Positions 27,158 to 35,575 of a stretch of DNA of 64,000 nucleotides are shown in pieces; positions within the stretch are counted from its first letter, which is position 1; every line of letters begins with the position of its first letter. The notes beneath the pieces were generated by a model. It ran no database searches. It saw only the letters and a program-made list of their open reading frames with translations, and was not told the DNA's origin. The DNA comes from Rhizobium sp. L51/94. GTDB taxonomy: Bacteria; Pseudomonadota; Alphaproteobacteria; Rhizobiales; Rhizobiaceae. The position numbers and the translations under genes were made by a program. The stretch covers positions 1,606,001 to 1,670,000 of the forward strand of contig NZ_CP072141.1 in the NCBI RefSeq assembly GCF_019355555.1, read 5' to 3'.

Positions 27158-29203
27158 ATGGCCGAAACGACTGACCCCCTGCTGCAGCCCTATCAGCTAA
27201 AGCATCTGACGCTCAAAAACCGCATCATGTCGACGGCCCATGAGCCGGCCTATTCCGAAGGTGGAATGCCGACCGACCGCTATCGCCTGTACCACCGCGA
27301 AAAAGCCAAGGGCGGTATCGCGCTGACGATGACCGCGGGCTCTGCCGTGGTCTCGCCCGACTCGCCGCCGGCATTCGGCAACCTGCACGCCTACAAGGAC
27401 GAAATCGTTCCGTGGCTGAAGGCGCTCACCGACGACTGTCATGAGTTCGGGGCAGCTGTTATGATCCAGCTGACCCATCTCGGCCGGCGTACCGGCTGGA
27501 ACAAGGGCGCCTGGCTGCCTGTGCTGGCGCCTTCGGCGATCCGCGAGCCCGCCCATCGCGCCTTCCCTAAGGAAGCCGAAATCTGGGATATCGAGCGCAT
27601 CGTCGCCGATTATGCGGCTGCGGCGGTGCGGATGCAGGCCTCCGGTCTCGATGGTATTGAGCTCGAGGCCTATGGCCATCTCATGGACGGCTTCTGGTCA
27701 CCGGCCACCAACCACCGCGACGACGCGTTCGGCGGATCTCTCGAAAACCGCATGCGTTTTTCGACTATGGTCACGGAAGCGGTCCGCAAGGCCGTCGGGC
27801 CTGACTTCATCGTCGGCATCCGCCTGGTGGCCGACGAAGACTGGGAGAAGGGACTGTCCCGCGAGGAAGGCGTGGCCATCGCCAAGATGCTTGCCAGCGG
27901 CGGCCAGATCGATTTCCTGAACATCATCCGCGGCCATATAGACAGCGATGCTGCGTTGAACGAAGTCATCCCGATCCAGGGCATGCGCGCTTCGCCGCAT
28001 CTCGATTTTGCCGGTGATATCAGGGCGGCTACCAAGTTCCCGGTGTTCCACGCTGCCCGCATCGCCGATGTCGCCACGGCCCGCCATGCGATCGCCGAGG
28101 GTAAGCTCGATATGGTCGGAATGACGCGGGCCCACATCGCCGATCCGCATATCGTCAACAGGATCATGGCCGGCGAGGAAGCCCGCATCCGCCCCTGCGT
28201 CGGCGCCACCTACTGTCTCGACCGCATCTACGAAGGGGGCGAGGCGCTGTGCATCCACAACGCTGCCACCAGCCGCGAGGCAGAGATCGGCCATGACATT
28301 GCGAAAGCCGAAATTGCCCGCAAGGCCGTCGTCATCGGCGCCGGACCGGCCGGCCTCGAGGCGGCGCGCGTTCTGGCCGAACGCGGGCATCATGTCGACG
28401 TCCTCGAGGCAAGCGGGCAGGCGGGTGGGCAGATCAATCTCCTTGTCCGCAATTCCAGACGCAAGGAAATGATCGGCATCGTTGACTGGAGGCTGCAGGA
28501 GCTGGAGCGTCTCGGCGTCATGATCCACTACGACACCTATGCCTCGGCAGACGAGGTGCTGCCGTTTGCTCCGGACCTTGTGGTTGTCGCCACCGGTGGC
28601 ATCGCCCAGTCGCCGGAGCTGGAGGCCGGTGACGAGCTGGTGACCTCGAGCTGGGATATTCTCGCCGGTGCCGTCAAGCCGGAGGGCAGCGTGCTGTTGT
28701 TCGACGACAATGGCGGCCATCCCGGCATGTCGGCTGCAGAAGTTATTGCCACCGCCGGCGCAGACCTCGAGCTGGTCTCGCCGGAGCGGTTCTTTGCGCC
28801 GGAGATGGGCGGCATGAACCACGTTCCCTACGCCAGGGTCTTCGCCGAGAAGAACGTCCGAGTGACGATCAACACGCGCCTCAAATCGGTGCGGCGTGAG
28901 GGCAACGGCCTTGTGGCCGTGCTGGGGTCGGATTACTCGGAAAAGAGCCGGATGGAGCGCCGCGTGTCGCAGGTGGTGGTCGAACACGGGACCATGGCCA
29001 ATGCCGAGCTTTACGAAGAACTCAAGCCCTTGTCGCGAAACCTCGGAGCAGTGGATTACGGTTCGCTGATCGCACGCTCGCAGCCCTTGCGGACGAGCAA
29101 TCCCGAGGGCAGCTTCGACCTGATCCGCATTGGCGACGCAGTCTCCAGCCGCAACGTCCACGCCGCAATCTATGACGCTCTGCGATACTGTTCGCTGCTA
29201 TGA
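27158..29203 (+). CDS. NADH:flavin oxidoreductase with FAD/NAD(P) domain (dienoyl-CoA reductase / TMADH-like)
   Basis: The 681-residue enzyme has an N-terminal Old Yellow Enzyme-type FMN barrel (QLTHLGRR, ATNHRDDAFGGSLENRMRF) and a C-terminal FAD/NAD(P)-binding part (VVIGAGPAGLEAARVLAERGHHV). This is the architecture of 2,4-dienoyl-CoA reductase and of trimethylamine or N-methylproline demethylases. The Fe-S ligand loop reads C347-V-G-A350-T-Y-C353 with C365, so one of the four usual cysteines is Ala. The loop resembles the demethylase branch more than FadH, which is a tentative reading. Alternative start at 27140. The gene stands alone between the GGDEF-EAL gene and a PRC-barrel gene. Confidence 0.85.
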   Translation: MAETTDPLLQPYQLKHLTLKNRIMSTAHEPAYSEGGMPTDRYRLYHREKAKGGIALTMTAGSAVVSPDSPPAFGNLHAYKDEIVPWLKALTDDCHEFGAAVMIQLTHLGRRTGWNKGAWLPVLAPSAIREPAHRAFPKEAEIWDIERIVADYAAAAVRMQASGLDGIELEAYGHLMDGFWSPATNHRDDAFGGSLENRMRFSTMVTEAVRKAVGPDFIVGIRLVADEDWEKGLSREEGVAIAKMLASGGQIDFLNIIRGHIDSDAALNEVIPIQGMRASPHLDFAGDIRAATKFPVFHAARIADVATARHAIAEGKLDMVGMTRAHIADPHIVNRIMAGEEARIRPCVGATYCLDRIYEGGEALCIHNAATSREAEIGHDIAKAEIARKAVVIGAGPAGLEAARVLAERGHHVDVLEASGQAGGQINLLVRNSRRKEMIGIVDWRLQELERLGVMIHYDTYASADEVLPFAPDLVVVATGGIAQSPELEAGDELVTSSWDILAGAVKPEGSVLLFDDNGGHPGMSAAEVIATAGADLELVSPERFFAPEMGGMNHVPYARVFAEKNVRVTINTRLKSVRREGNGLVAVLGSDYSEKSRMERRVSQVVVEHGTMANAELYEELKPLSRNLGAVDYGSLIARSQPLRTSNPEGSFDLIRIGDAVSSRNVHAAIYDALRYCSLL

Positions 29204-29275
29204 CGTCGCATAGCAAAACGGCGACGTTTTCACGCCGCCGCCGATAATCTACGTCTGTTATAACCCGCCGTCAGG

Positions 29276-29833
29276 TTACTTGGTGGTCGTGGAACCGTCA
29301 GCCGGAGCAGTCGTCCCGCCAGCCGGAGCCGTTGTCGCCGGTGTCGAAGACGACGATTCGGAGGACTGCATTGCAAGTGTCTTGAATTCCGGAGCCGACT
29401 TCAGCGTGTCGGCCGACTCGGATGTCGTCAGCTTGACGGTACCGTCGGTGTTCTGGGCGATGGAAATGTTGCTGATCGGAACTGCAACGTTCTTGGCGCC
29501 GATACCCAGGAACCCGCCGACGCCGACCACGGCCGCAACGATGCCGCCGTTCTTTTGCATGATGAGGTCGCTCACCTTGCCGATGCTTTCATTGGCACCA
29601 TTGTAGACTGACTGACCGATATAGGTGTTGGCGCTGACCTGATCTGGCGACTGCTGGGTGATATAGGAACCCGTGGAAGTTGCAGCCGGCGCGTCTGTCG
29701 ACGGTGCCGTTGCCATCGGTGTCGTGGTTGTCGAAGGTGTCGTTGAAGTCTGCGCGAAGGCGACTGGAGCAAAGACGGAGGCAGCTGCAAAGATAGCGCC
29801 GGTAGCGACAGTGGTCATAAACTTGGTATTCAT
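29276..29833 (-). CDS. Secreted PRC-barrel domain protein
   Basis: The 185-residue protein has a Sec signal peptide ending at APVAFAQ, a Thr/Ser/Pro/Ala-rich linker, and a PRC-barrel-like domain (about residues 60-140, YIGQSVYNGANESIGKVSDLIM and GFLGIGAKNVAVPIS). It ends in a second Thr/Ala/Gly-rich tail. It is likely to be periplasmic. PRC-barrels occur in stress and photosynthesis proteins; here function is unknown. The ATG at 29833 has GGAAG 7 bases upstream. A TTG two codons earlier is less likely. Confidence 0.82.
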   Translation of the reverse strand: MNTKFMTTVATGAIFAAASVFAPVAFAQTSTTPSTTTTPMATAPSTDAPAATSTGSYITQQSPDQVSANTYIGQSVYNGANESIGKVSDLIMQKNGGIVAAVVGVGGFLGIGAKNVAVPISNISIAQNTDGTVKLTTSESADTLKSAPEFKTLAMQSSESSSSTPATTAPAGGTTAPADGSTTTK

Positions 29834-30111
29834 CGTCAATCTTCCTTTCGAGTGGATCGGTTGACCCCCGACATGGGCGGCGCCTGTCTCAGGCTCACCA
29901 TCATCATGCCGGTTCGTATAGGAAATGGACGAATCTACGCTTTGTTCCTCGAAAAAACGGATGAAATTGGTCTTTTGCGATGATCCTCAAGAAAGGCCGG
30001 AATGGCGCTAACTGACGCAAAACGTATGGCTGCGGGGCTTTCTCACCACGTGCAAAAGGCGCCGGACAGTCGCCGACGCCTTTCGAATTCCCGCAAATTA
30101 GTCGCGATATA

Positions 30112-30999
30112 TTAGAGAATGTAAGCCGGGTCGAAGACGCCCTTGACCGTGATCCCGAGCTCCATGAGGGCACCAGCCTGCGGTTGTGTCGCCCGCGCCT
30201 CGTCATCGAGCCCTTCCCAGGCGGTCGTCACCACGAGGCGGTCCGCATTGGGGCCGACGAAGGCCGGGCAGGAGGGCTGCATGGCAGGTACGCGGTGGCG
30301 CTCGATGCGCAGGCCATCCGGGCTGTAGCGATCGACGAAGCCCGATCCCCAGCGAGAGTTCCAGATGTAGCCGTCGGCATCGCAGACCGAACCGTCGATG
30401 CCGCCGATATCCGCCGAGCTGTCGACCAGCACCGTCGGCTCGCCGATGGGCAGGCCGGTCGCGGGGTCGACGAGGACACGCATCAGCCGGCTGATCCTCG
30501 TGTCGGTGTAATAGCCGAACGATCCATCCGGCGAGAAGCAGATGGAATTCGGGATGCTGATGCCGTCGAAGATCTTCGTCACCTTGCCGGCGGCGACGTG
30601 ATAGATGGCGCCGGCCTGCATTTCCGCCCGCTTGCCCATGGTACCGATCCACAGCGCCCCCGAGATATGCGTCCGGCCGTCGTTGGAGCGGTTTTCCGGC
30701 TTGTCCGCTTCGAGCGGCAGGTAGAAGGTGAGGGCGCCGGTGGCGATGTCGCGGATGAACAGACCCTGTTCCGTCGCCAGCAGTTGCCTGTCCGCGTCGA
30801 TACGCGCCAGCACGCTTGCCATCATCGGCAACTCGTGGACTTTCTTCCGGCCGCTTCCGAGCTGCAACTCATGCAGTTCCTTGCCGAGAATGTTGAACCA
30901 CCAGACAGTATCGGTCGCCGGATCGTAAGTCGGGCCTTCCCCGAGCACCGATGCGGTGTCGCAGAGGATGTTGCCCTGGAATTCGTGAATGTCCGTCAT
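30112..30999 (-). CDS. SMP-30/gluconolactonase family lactonase
   Basis: The 295-residue beta-propeller protein has the SMP-30 pattern: GEGPTYDPATDTVWWFNI near residue 20 with the metal Glu, GRTHISGALWIGTMG, IPNSICFSPDG and GGIDGSVCDADGYIWNSRWG. The family opens sugar lactones to acids using a divalent metal. As the last gene of an operon with dgoK, dgoA and a dehydrogenase, it probably hydrolyses galactonolactone (or a related aldonolactone). The gap to dgoA is 4 bases. Confidence 0.88.
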   Translation of the reverse strand: MTDIHEFQGNILCDTASVLGEGPTYDPATDTVWWFNILGKELHELQLGSGRKKVHELPMMASVLARIDADRQLLATEQGLFIRDIATGALTFYLPLEADKPENRSNDGRTHISGALWIGTMGKRAEMQAGAIYHVAAGKVTKIFDGISIPNSICFSPDGSFGYYTDTRISRLMRVLVDPATGLPIGEPTVLVDSSADIGGIDGSVCDADGYIWNSRWGSGFVDRYSPDGLRIERHRVPAMQPSCPAFVGPNADRLVVTTAWEGLDDEARATQPQAGALMELGITVKGVFDPAYIL

Positions 31000-31003
31000 G
31001 CCG

Positions 31004-31636
31004 TCACGCTCCTATTGCTGCATCATAGGCAGAGATGGTGACGCGCGCGCGCTCTGCAACATCGGCGGCGGTCATTCCGGGCTTGTAGAGGCTGGTGCCG
31101 AGACCGAAGGCGAGGATACCAACCTTGGTATAATCGGCGAAATTCTGGTCGGAAACGCCGCCGACGGCAGCGATCGTCAGTTCCGGTGGCAGGATGGCGC
31201 GGATACCGGTGATACCGGAAGCGCCGAGCACGCCGGCCGGGAAGAACTTGAGGCCGGTAGCGCCGGCGCGGGCGGCCGAAAGGGCCTCCGTTGCGGTGAA
31301 GCAGCCGGGCATGGTCACCATGCCGAGGTCGCGACCACGGCTGATGACTGCAGGCTCGACATTCGGCGTTACCAGCAGCTTGCCGCCGACAGCATCGAGC
31401 CTGTCGACGTTCTCGACATCCAGCACGGTGCCGGCGCCGATGAGGCAATCGGCCGGTGCCATCTTGGCGGCCATTTCGATGGAGCGAAATGCATCCGGCG
31501 AATTCAGCGGAATTTCGATGGCCGTCATGCCGGCTTCGATCAGCGCGCCGACGATGGCTTGCGTTTCCTCAGGCTTGATGCCGCGCAGAATGGCGATCAG
31601 CGGACGTTTCATCGGCGGGAAAGGGATACGGGTCAT
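31004..31636 (-). CDS. dgoA: 2-dehydro-3-deoxy-6-phosphogalactonate aldolase
   Basis: This 210-residue class I aldolase of the KDPG/KDPGal family cleaves the phosphorylated keto-deoxy acid to pyruvate and glyceraldehyde 3-phosphate. It shows LIAILRGIKPEE with the active-site Glu/Arg region, IGAGTVLD, VTPNVEPAVI, MPGCFTATEA and the Schiff-base Lys in TGLKFFPAG. Its start overlaps the dgoK stop as ATGA. Next to dgoK, galactonate is the more likely substrate than gluconate. Confidence 0.92.
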   Translation of the reverse strand: MTRIPFPPMKRPLIAILRGIKPEETQAIVGALIEAGMTAIEIPLNSPDAFRSIEMAAKMAPADCLIGAGTVLDVENVDRLDAVGGKLLVTPNVEPAVISRGRDLGMVTMPGCFTATEALSAARAGATGLKFFPAGVLGASGITGIRAILPPELTIAAVGGVSDQNFADYTKVGILAFGLGTSLYKPGMTAADVAERARVTISAYDAAIGA

Positions 31637-32562
31637 ACGGCTGTTCTCTCATCGTTTGGCCAGATTGCCTTGGCGGCAGCGGAAAGCCCGCGGCGGACGG
31701 CGGCATCGGCGTCGATTGTCTGGTAGGATATAGATAAGGATTTGAAGGCGGTTTCATAGAGCGATTGCAGGCCGCCCGAGGCGACCAGCGTGATTGTCGC
31801 ACCGTCGCCGGCAGAGGACAGGGCGCCGGCGATCTCGGCGCCGATCAGTGTTCCGGAAATCCAGGCCTTGGCGCCGGCCGGCGAAAGCCCGTGCAACAGC
31901 TGCCCGGAGCGGGCACCGAACAGAAGGCTGGTCGCCATTGTCGGCTGCCTGAAAATCGCGCCCACCGCAGCCTCGAACGCTGCGGTATCGGGTTCGCCGG
32001 CACCGGCGATAGCCTGCGCCAGAATGCTGTGCTTGCTGATGACGTCGAACAGTTCGCCGGTCATGAATGTCGAGAAGCCGGAAACCGTGCCATCGACGAC
32101 GCGGACCCATTTCGAATGGGTGCCGGGCATGCAGACAATCTGCTCGCCGCGGCTCTCACCGGAAAGCGCTCCCAGCAATTGCGTCTCTTCGCCACGAATA
32201 ACGTCGGGCGCCTCCTGCAAGCGTTGGGCGAGGCCCGGAAGAATGCGGATGTCGCGTTCCTGCCCGGGCACGGACACTGCTCCGGTGAGGATCGCCGAGA
32301 GCGAGGTCGGCGTGTCGATATAGCCGGCCTCGACCCAGCCCTGCCGGGCACCGGCCATGCCGCAGATAATCACGGGCACGTCGGCCGGAACCGAGAGGCT
32401 GTCGAGATGCGCCTGCAGGACGCCGGCAAAGCCGAGGCTGGCTGCGGTCGTCATGCCTTCGCCGCTCCGACGCTCACCGAGAATGTTGCCATCCGTCCCG
32501 ATCAGCCACAGTCGAAAGCTGCTGGTGCCCCAATCGACAGCCACATAGGCTGGTCTTTCCAT
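31633..32562 (-). CDS. dgoK: 2-dehydro-3-deoxygalactonokinase
   Basis: This 309-residue ASKHA-fold kinase phosphorylates 2-dehydro-3-deoxygalactonate. DgoK hallmarks are the N-terminal VAVDWGTSSFRLWL phosphate loop, ICGMAGARQGWVEAGYI near residue 90 and CMPGTHSKWV near 150, with a C-terminal GLSPAGAKAWISGTLIG. It overlaps the neighbouring genes by 1 and 4 bases, so the operon is translationally coupled. Family assignment is firm. Confidence 0.94.
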   Translation of the reverse strand: MERPAYVAVDWGTSSFRLWLIGTDGNILGERRSGEGMTTAASLGFAGVLQAHLDSLSVPADVPVIICGMAGARQGWVEAGYIDTPTSLSAILTGAVSVPGQERDIRILPGLAQRLQEAPDVIRGEETQLLGALSGESRGEQIVCMPGTHSKWVRVVDGTVSGFSTFMTGELFDVISKHSILAQAIAGAGEPDTAAFEAAVGAIFRQPTMATSLLFGARSGQLLHGLSPAGAKAWISGTLIGAEIAGALSSAGDGATITLVASGGLQSLYETAFKSLSISYQTIDADAAVRRGLSAAAKAIWPNDERTAV

Positions 32563-33350
32563 CAGAAAACGCCTCCGTCAACGATAATGGACTGCGCCGT
32601 GATGCCGGCTGCGAGGTCCGATGCAAGGAAAAGACAGGGACCGACGAGGTCCTCTGCCGTGAGAACATGTTTAAGGCACTGGCGGTCGACCATCCTGGCG
32701 ATGCTTTCGTCGGTCAGCCACAATTCCTTCTGGCGCTCGGTGACGATCATGCCGGGCAGGATCGCGTTGACCCGGATGTCCTCCGGCCCCAGTCGGCCAG
32801 CCATGCTTTTGGTCAGGCCGATGATGCCGGCTTTGGCAGTCGCGTAGATCGGCACGTCGGGCATGTTGAGCATGAAGGCGATCGACGAGAAATTAACAAT
32901 CGCGCCACCGCCACCAGCCCGCATCAGCGGCGCGACGGCCTGTGACACGAAGAACATCTGCTTCAGGTTGATGGCTTGGCTGTCGTCCCAATCCGCCTCC
33001 GATGCCGTATCGAACTGATGCCGACCGTCCCATCCGGCATTGTTGACCAGCACCCGGATCGCATCGAAGTCGGATTCAATGGCGGCAACGGTGCTCTTGA
33101 TGGACGATACGTCGCGCAGGTCTGCATGGTAGTAGGAGACAGGATGCGCCGAGCTGTTCGAGATCCGCGCGGCCAGCGCCCGGCTCGCGGTTTCGGCAAT
33201 GTCGATAAATGCAACCCGTGCGCCCTGCATCGCGAAACCTTCAACCAGTGCTGCCCCGATGCCGGAGCCTCCGCCGGTAATGAGGACGGCCTTGTCTTTG
33301 AGATCGGCAATTTGCGCAGACGGTGTCTTCAAAATATCCTCCTGTCGCAT
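32562..33350 (-). CDS. SDR family oxidoreductase, candidate galactose/aldose dehydrogenase
   Basis: The 262-residue classical short-chain dehydrogenase has the cofactor motif TGGGSGIG near residue 25, NNAGW, the catalytic Ser in NFSSIAF and the YATAK (Tyr-x-x-x-Lys) motif near 168. An Asp after the second strand (FIDIAET) suggests NAD preference. As the first gene of the dgoKA-lactonase operon it most likely oxidises D-galactose or a related sugar to the lactone. That role is inferred from context, and the sugar is uncertain. Confidence 0.87.
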   Translation of the reverse strand: MRQEDILKTPSAQIADLKDKAVLITGGGSGIGAALVEGFAMQGARVAFIDIAETASRALAARISNSSAHPVSYYHADLRDVSSIKSTVAAIESDFDAIRVLVNNAGWDGRHQFDTASEADWDDSQAINLKQMFFVSQAVAPLMRAGGGGAIVNFSSIAFMLNMPDVPIYATAKAGIIGLTKSMAGRLGPEDIRVNAILPGMIVTERQKELWLTDESIARMVDRQCLKHVLTAEDLVGPCLFLASDLAAGITAQSIIVDGGVF

Positions 33351-33358
33351 TGAATTCC

Positions 33359-33397
33359 ATTATTCGGAACTCAATTTGACTATTCGGAATTATCCGA
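33359..33397. promoter_or_regulatory. Candidate IclR-type operator between SDR operon and regulator
   Basis: The 110-base divergent gap contains two copies of TATTCGGAA 20 bases apart (from 33361 and from 33381). The second copy is part of the inverted repeat tcgga-atta-tccga (33384-33397). The site lies close to the SDR start and fits an operator for the adjacent IclR protein. Binding is inferred. Confidence 0.5.
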
Positions 33398-33460
33398 CTA
33401 GCGTCCAGCTGTGTCAACCGGCGATGCATCCATTTCGTCGCCCTTCGTAAAGGCAAGAGC

Positions 33461-34258
33461 ATGGCGGGGAGCGAGCGAGCGACGACAGCAGACACCGGCA
33501 CGCTGGGCAAGGTCATGGCGTTGCTGGACATCATTGCCCTGTCGGACACGCCGATGCGCTTCACCGATATCCTGGAGATTTCCGGACAGCCGAGGGGCAC
33601 GCTGCACCGGCAACTCGGCCATATGGTGCGCGAAGGCCTGCTGGAGGTGGACAGGGATGGGCGATATCGCCCGGGCCTGCGCCTTCTCACCTTCGCAGCC
33701 CGCAGCTGGGCCGGAAACGATATCAGGCGGATCGCCGAGCCGCATCTCGCTTTGCTCCACGACGAGACAAGCGAGACCGTCCACTTCGGCATTCTGCAGG
33801 ATCTGCAGGTAATCTACCTCGACAAGGTCGAAGGCCGCCAGTCCGTGCGCATGTATTCGCATATCGGCAATGCTGCACCCGCCTATTGCACCGGCGTCGG
33901 CAAGGCCGCGCTCTCGACGCTGGGCGATGCCGAGCTCCATGCCCGGGCCGCGCGGATGGAATTCGTGGCTTTCACGCCGCGTACGCACCTGACGGAGGCG
34001 ACGCTGCTCGGAGAGATCAGCGATATTCGGCTGCGGGGCTACGCTCTGGATAGGGAAGAACATGAAGCCGGCATATGCTGCGTTGCCGCCGCTATCCCGC
34101 CGGTTAGCGCGCGTCCGCCGTCAGGTATCTCGGTTACAGGGCCGGCCTATCGTGTCACCGAGGATAGGTTGCGCCAATGGGCGCCGCTGGTGCAGGCGGC
34201 AGCGATGTCGATCTCTGCCGATATCGAAATTCGCCTCGGTCCGCGCGCGAAGTTCTAG
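33461..34258 (+). CDS. IclR family transcriptional regulator
   Basis: The 265-residue protein has an N-terminal winged helix (about 10-75: GTLGKVMALLDIIALSDTPMRFTDI then RGTLHRQLGHMVREGLLEVD) and the IclR effector domain (YLDKVEGRQSVRMYSHIGNAAPAYCTGVGKA and EHEAGICCVAAAIPP). It is divergent from the dgo operon and is the likely local regulator. The probable effector is an intermediate of that pathway. Start at the ATG 33461 agrees with the family. Confidence 0.92.
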   Translation: MAGSERATTADTGTLGKVMALLDIIALSDTPMRFTDILEISGQPRGTLHRQLGHMVREGLLEVDRDGRYRPGLRLLTFAARSWAGNDIRRIAEPHLALLHDETSETVHFGILQDLQVIYLDKVEGRQSVRMYSHIGNAAPAYCTGVGKAALSTLGDAELHARAARMEFVAFTPRTHLTEATLLGEISDIRLRGYALDREEHEAGICCVAAAIPPVSARPPSGISVTGPAYRVTEDRLRQWAPLVQAAAMSISADIEIRLGPRAKF

Positions 34259-34464
34259 GCGATAGCATCAGGTGGTCCCGGCAACCGGCAATAGAACCGT
34301 GACTGGGGACAAAGATATGGTGCTACTCTTTTACTTGGATTTTGTAGTTGAGTAATTGCCTCATCTTGGCCATGTTGACGCGCCGCTTGCTGGCGCATGT
34401 TTTCGAACGCGCCGGCTTGGGAAATCGTGATTTCGTTTCGATTTTGCGTGTAGAAGATAGTATC

Positions 34465-35199
34465 ATGGGGCTCATGGATCAGGCGGTACTCAGCTCGCAC
34501 GATTTCGTTTCTGAAATTGCGGGCCTGAAAACACAGTTCGACGTCTTCAGATTCTTGAAGCGTGTCGCCGACGCCTATCGTTGCCGGACATTCTTGGTCC
34601 TGAACCTGCCGCCGACCACCTCTTTCGCATTGCAGAGCAACACAGTCGTTACCAACTGGCCCCCGGAACTCCTCACGCTCTACGACCAAGAGCGTCTCCT
34701 GGTGAACAGCACGGTGATGCGTCACCTGCGCAATTCCACCCTGCCGTTTTGTTTCGACTCGTCGAGCCCCGATATGGAGCGCGACGATGGAAAGACGAAA
34801 ACGATTGTCGGGCTGCTGGAGCGGTTTCGCATTCCGCGCGGTGCGTATTTTCCAACGCACGATGCCTCCGGTCTTCGTGGCGCAGTTTCCTTTTCAGGCG
34901 AGCGTGAAGCCTTTACGCCCCACGAAATGCGCGATCTCAGCTATATTGCCATTCATATCTTCGAGCAGCTCGGCACGATCCGCAACATCGATACACGCCT
35001 GACGGACCCGCTGACCGACCGCGAGATCGACTGTCTGACCTGGACGGCAGCCGGCAAGACCAGTGCCGAGATCGCCGAAATTCTCGGGCTGTCCGAGCAC
35101 ACGGTCAATCACTATCTCAACCGCACGACCAAAAAGCTCGACACTGTCAACCGCACCCAGGCGGTGGCAAAGGCGTTGCGCATCGGCATCATCAAGTGA
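34465..35199 (+). CDS. LuxR-type regulator with autoinducer-binding-like domain
   Basis: This protein of 244 residues has an N-terminal LuxR ligand-domain fold (about 10-170) and a C-terminal GerE helix-turn-helix (LTDREIDCLTWTAAGKTSAEIAEILGLSEHTVNHYLNRTTKKLD). In the ligand domain the usual Asp-Pro pair that contacts acyl-homoserine lactone appears to be Asn-Ser (LLVNSTVMRHL), so acyl-homoserine lactone binding is doubtful. No luxI-like synthase is nearby. It may be an orphan regulator of the VisN/VisR kind. Start is taken at 34465; ATGs at 34348 and 34474 are alternatives. Confidence 0.85.
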   Translation: MGLMDQAVLSSHDFVSEIAGLKTQFDVFRFLKRVADAYRCRTFLVLNLPPTTSFALQSNTVVTNWPPELLTLYDQERLLVNSTVMRHLRNSTLPFCFDSSSPDMERDDGKTKTIVGLLERFRIPRGAYFPTHDASGLRGAVSFSGEREAFTPHEMRDLSYIAIHIFEQLGTIRNIDTRLTDPLTDREIDCLTWTAAGKTSAEIAEILGLSEHTVNHYLNRTTKKLDTVNRTQAVAKALRIGIIK

Positions 35200-35339
35200 A
35201 AGTATCTGCGTAATATTTATGCAGTGATTTACTGGTCGCCTAAGAAAATGGCTCTGCTCCGGCTGAATTTCTTCTTACACCGTTCCGGGCTTCGTCCTGC
35301 GACCCTTGAAATCAATGCATTTTTTGTTTGATCACAAAC

Positions 35340-35355
35340 TGGCACGCTTTCTGCA
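35340..35355 (+). promoter_or_regulatory. Candidate sigma-54 promoter
   Basis: The bases TGGCACGCTTTCTGCA match the sigma-54 consensus TGGCACG-N4-TTGCA with one mismatch. GG (35341-35342) and GC (35353-35354) are exactly 10 bases apart. Transcription would start near 35366, about 210 bases before apbC. No sigma-54 activator gene is visible in the neighbourhood. Confidence 0.5.
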
Positions 35356-35419
35356 TCATCACTTTCAGGTCCAGAGGGGACTTTCATAACAGCGCCGGTC
35401 AACGGGCGCGGATGATACA

Positions 35420-35471
35420 GGCCGCTGTCGACAACGTGATGCTCCTCCCAGCACCGTTCGAGACAGCGGCC
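35420..35471 (+). other. Long hairpin in the apbC leader
   Basis: Arms ggccgctgtcgacaacg (35420-35436) and cgttcgagacagcggcc (35455-35471) pair at 14 of 17 positions, including a perfect 10-base-pair outer stem. It lies about 55 bases downstream of the predicted sigma-54 start site. No U-run follows, so a simple terminator is unlikely. It could be part of a small RNA or a leader. Confidence 0.5.
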
Positions 35472-35575
35472 TTCATATTTCGGGATCTTGAAACTCTTGT
35501 AAAATCAGCACTGCCTCTTGGCAGATGCGCATGAAGGTCTATGACTGGATTGATAAAAGCAGGGAGTTTTGCCGC

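Larger units (their letters stand above)
35200..35575. other. Long intergenic region upstream of apbC
   Basis: A 376-base gap that contains a GG-N10-GC promoter (35340-35355), an inverted repeat gtttg-atca-caaac directly before it (35326-35339) and a long hairpin (35420-35471). No convincing coding frame is present. It may encode a small RNA or a structured 5' leader of apbC. Confidence 0.5.

Noticed and set aside
29196..29215. Hairpin tgctatg-N6-catagca at the end of the flavin oxidoreductase gene
   Set aside because: Only a 7-base stem with its centre in the stop codon and no T-run; too weak to call a terminator.
35328..35534. A 68-codon frame overlapping the candidate sigma-54 promoter
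   Set aside because: It begins upstream of the predicted transcript start, has no ribosome site and no similarity.
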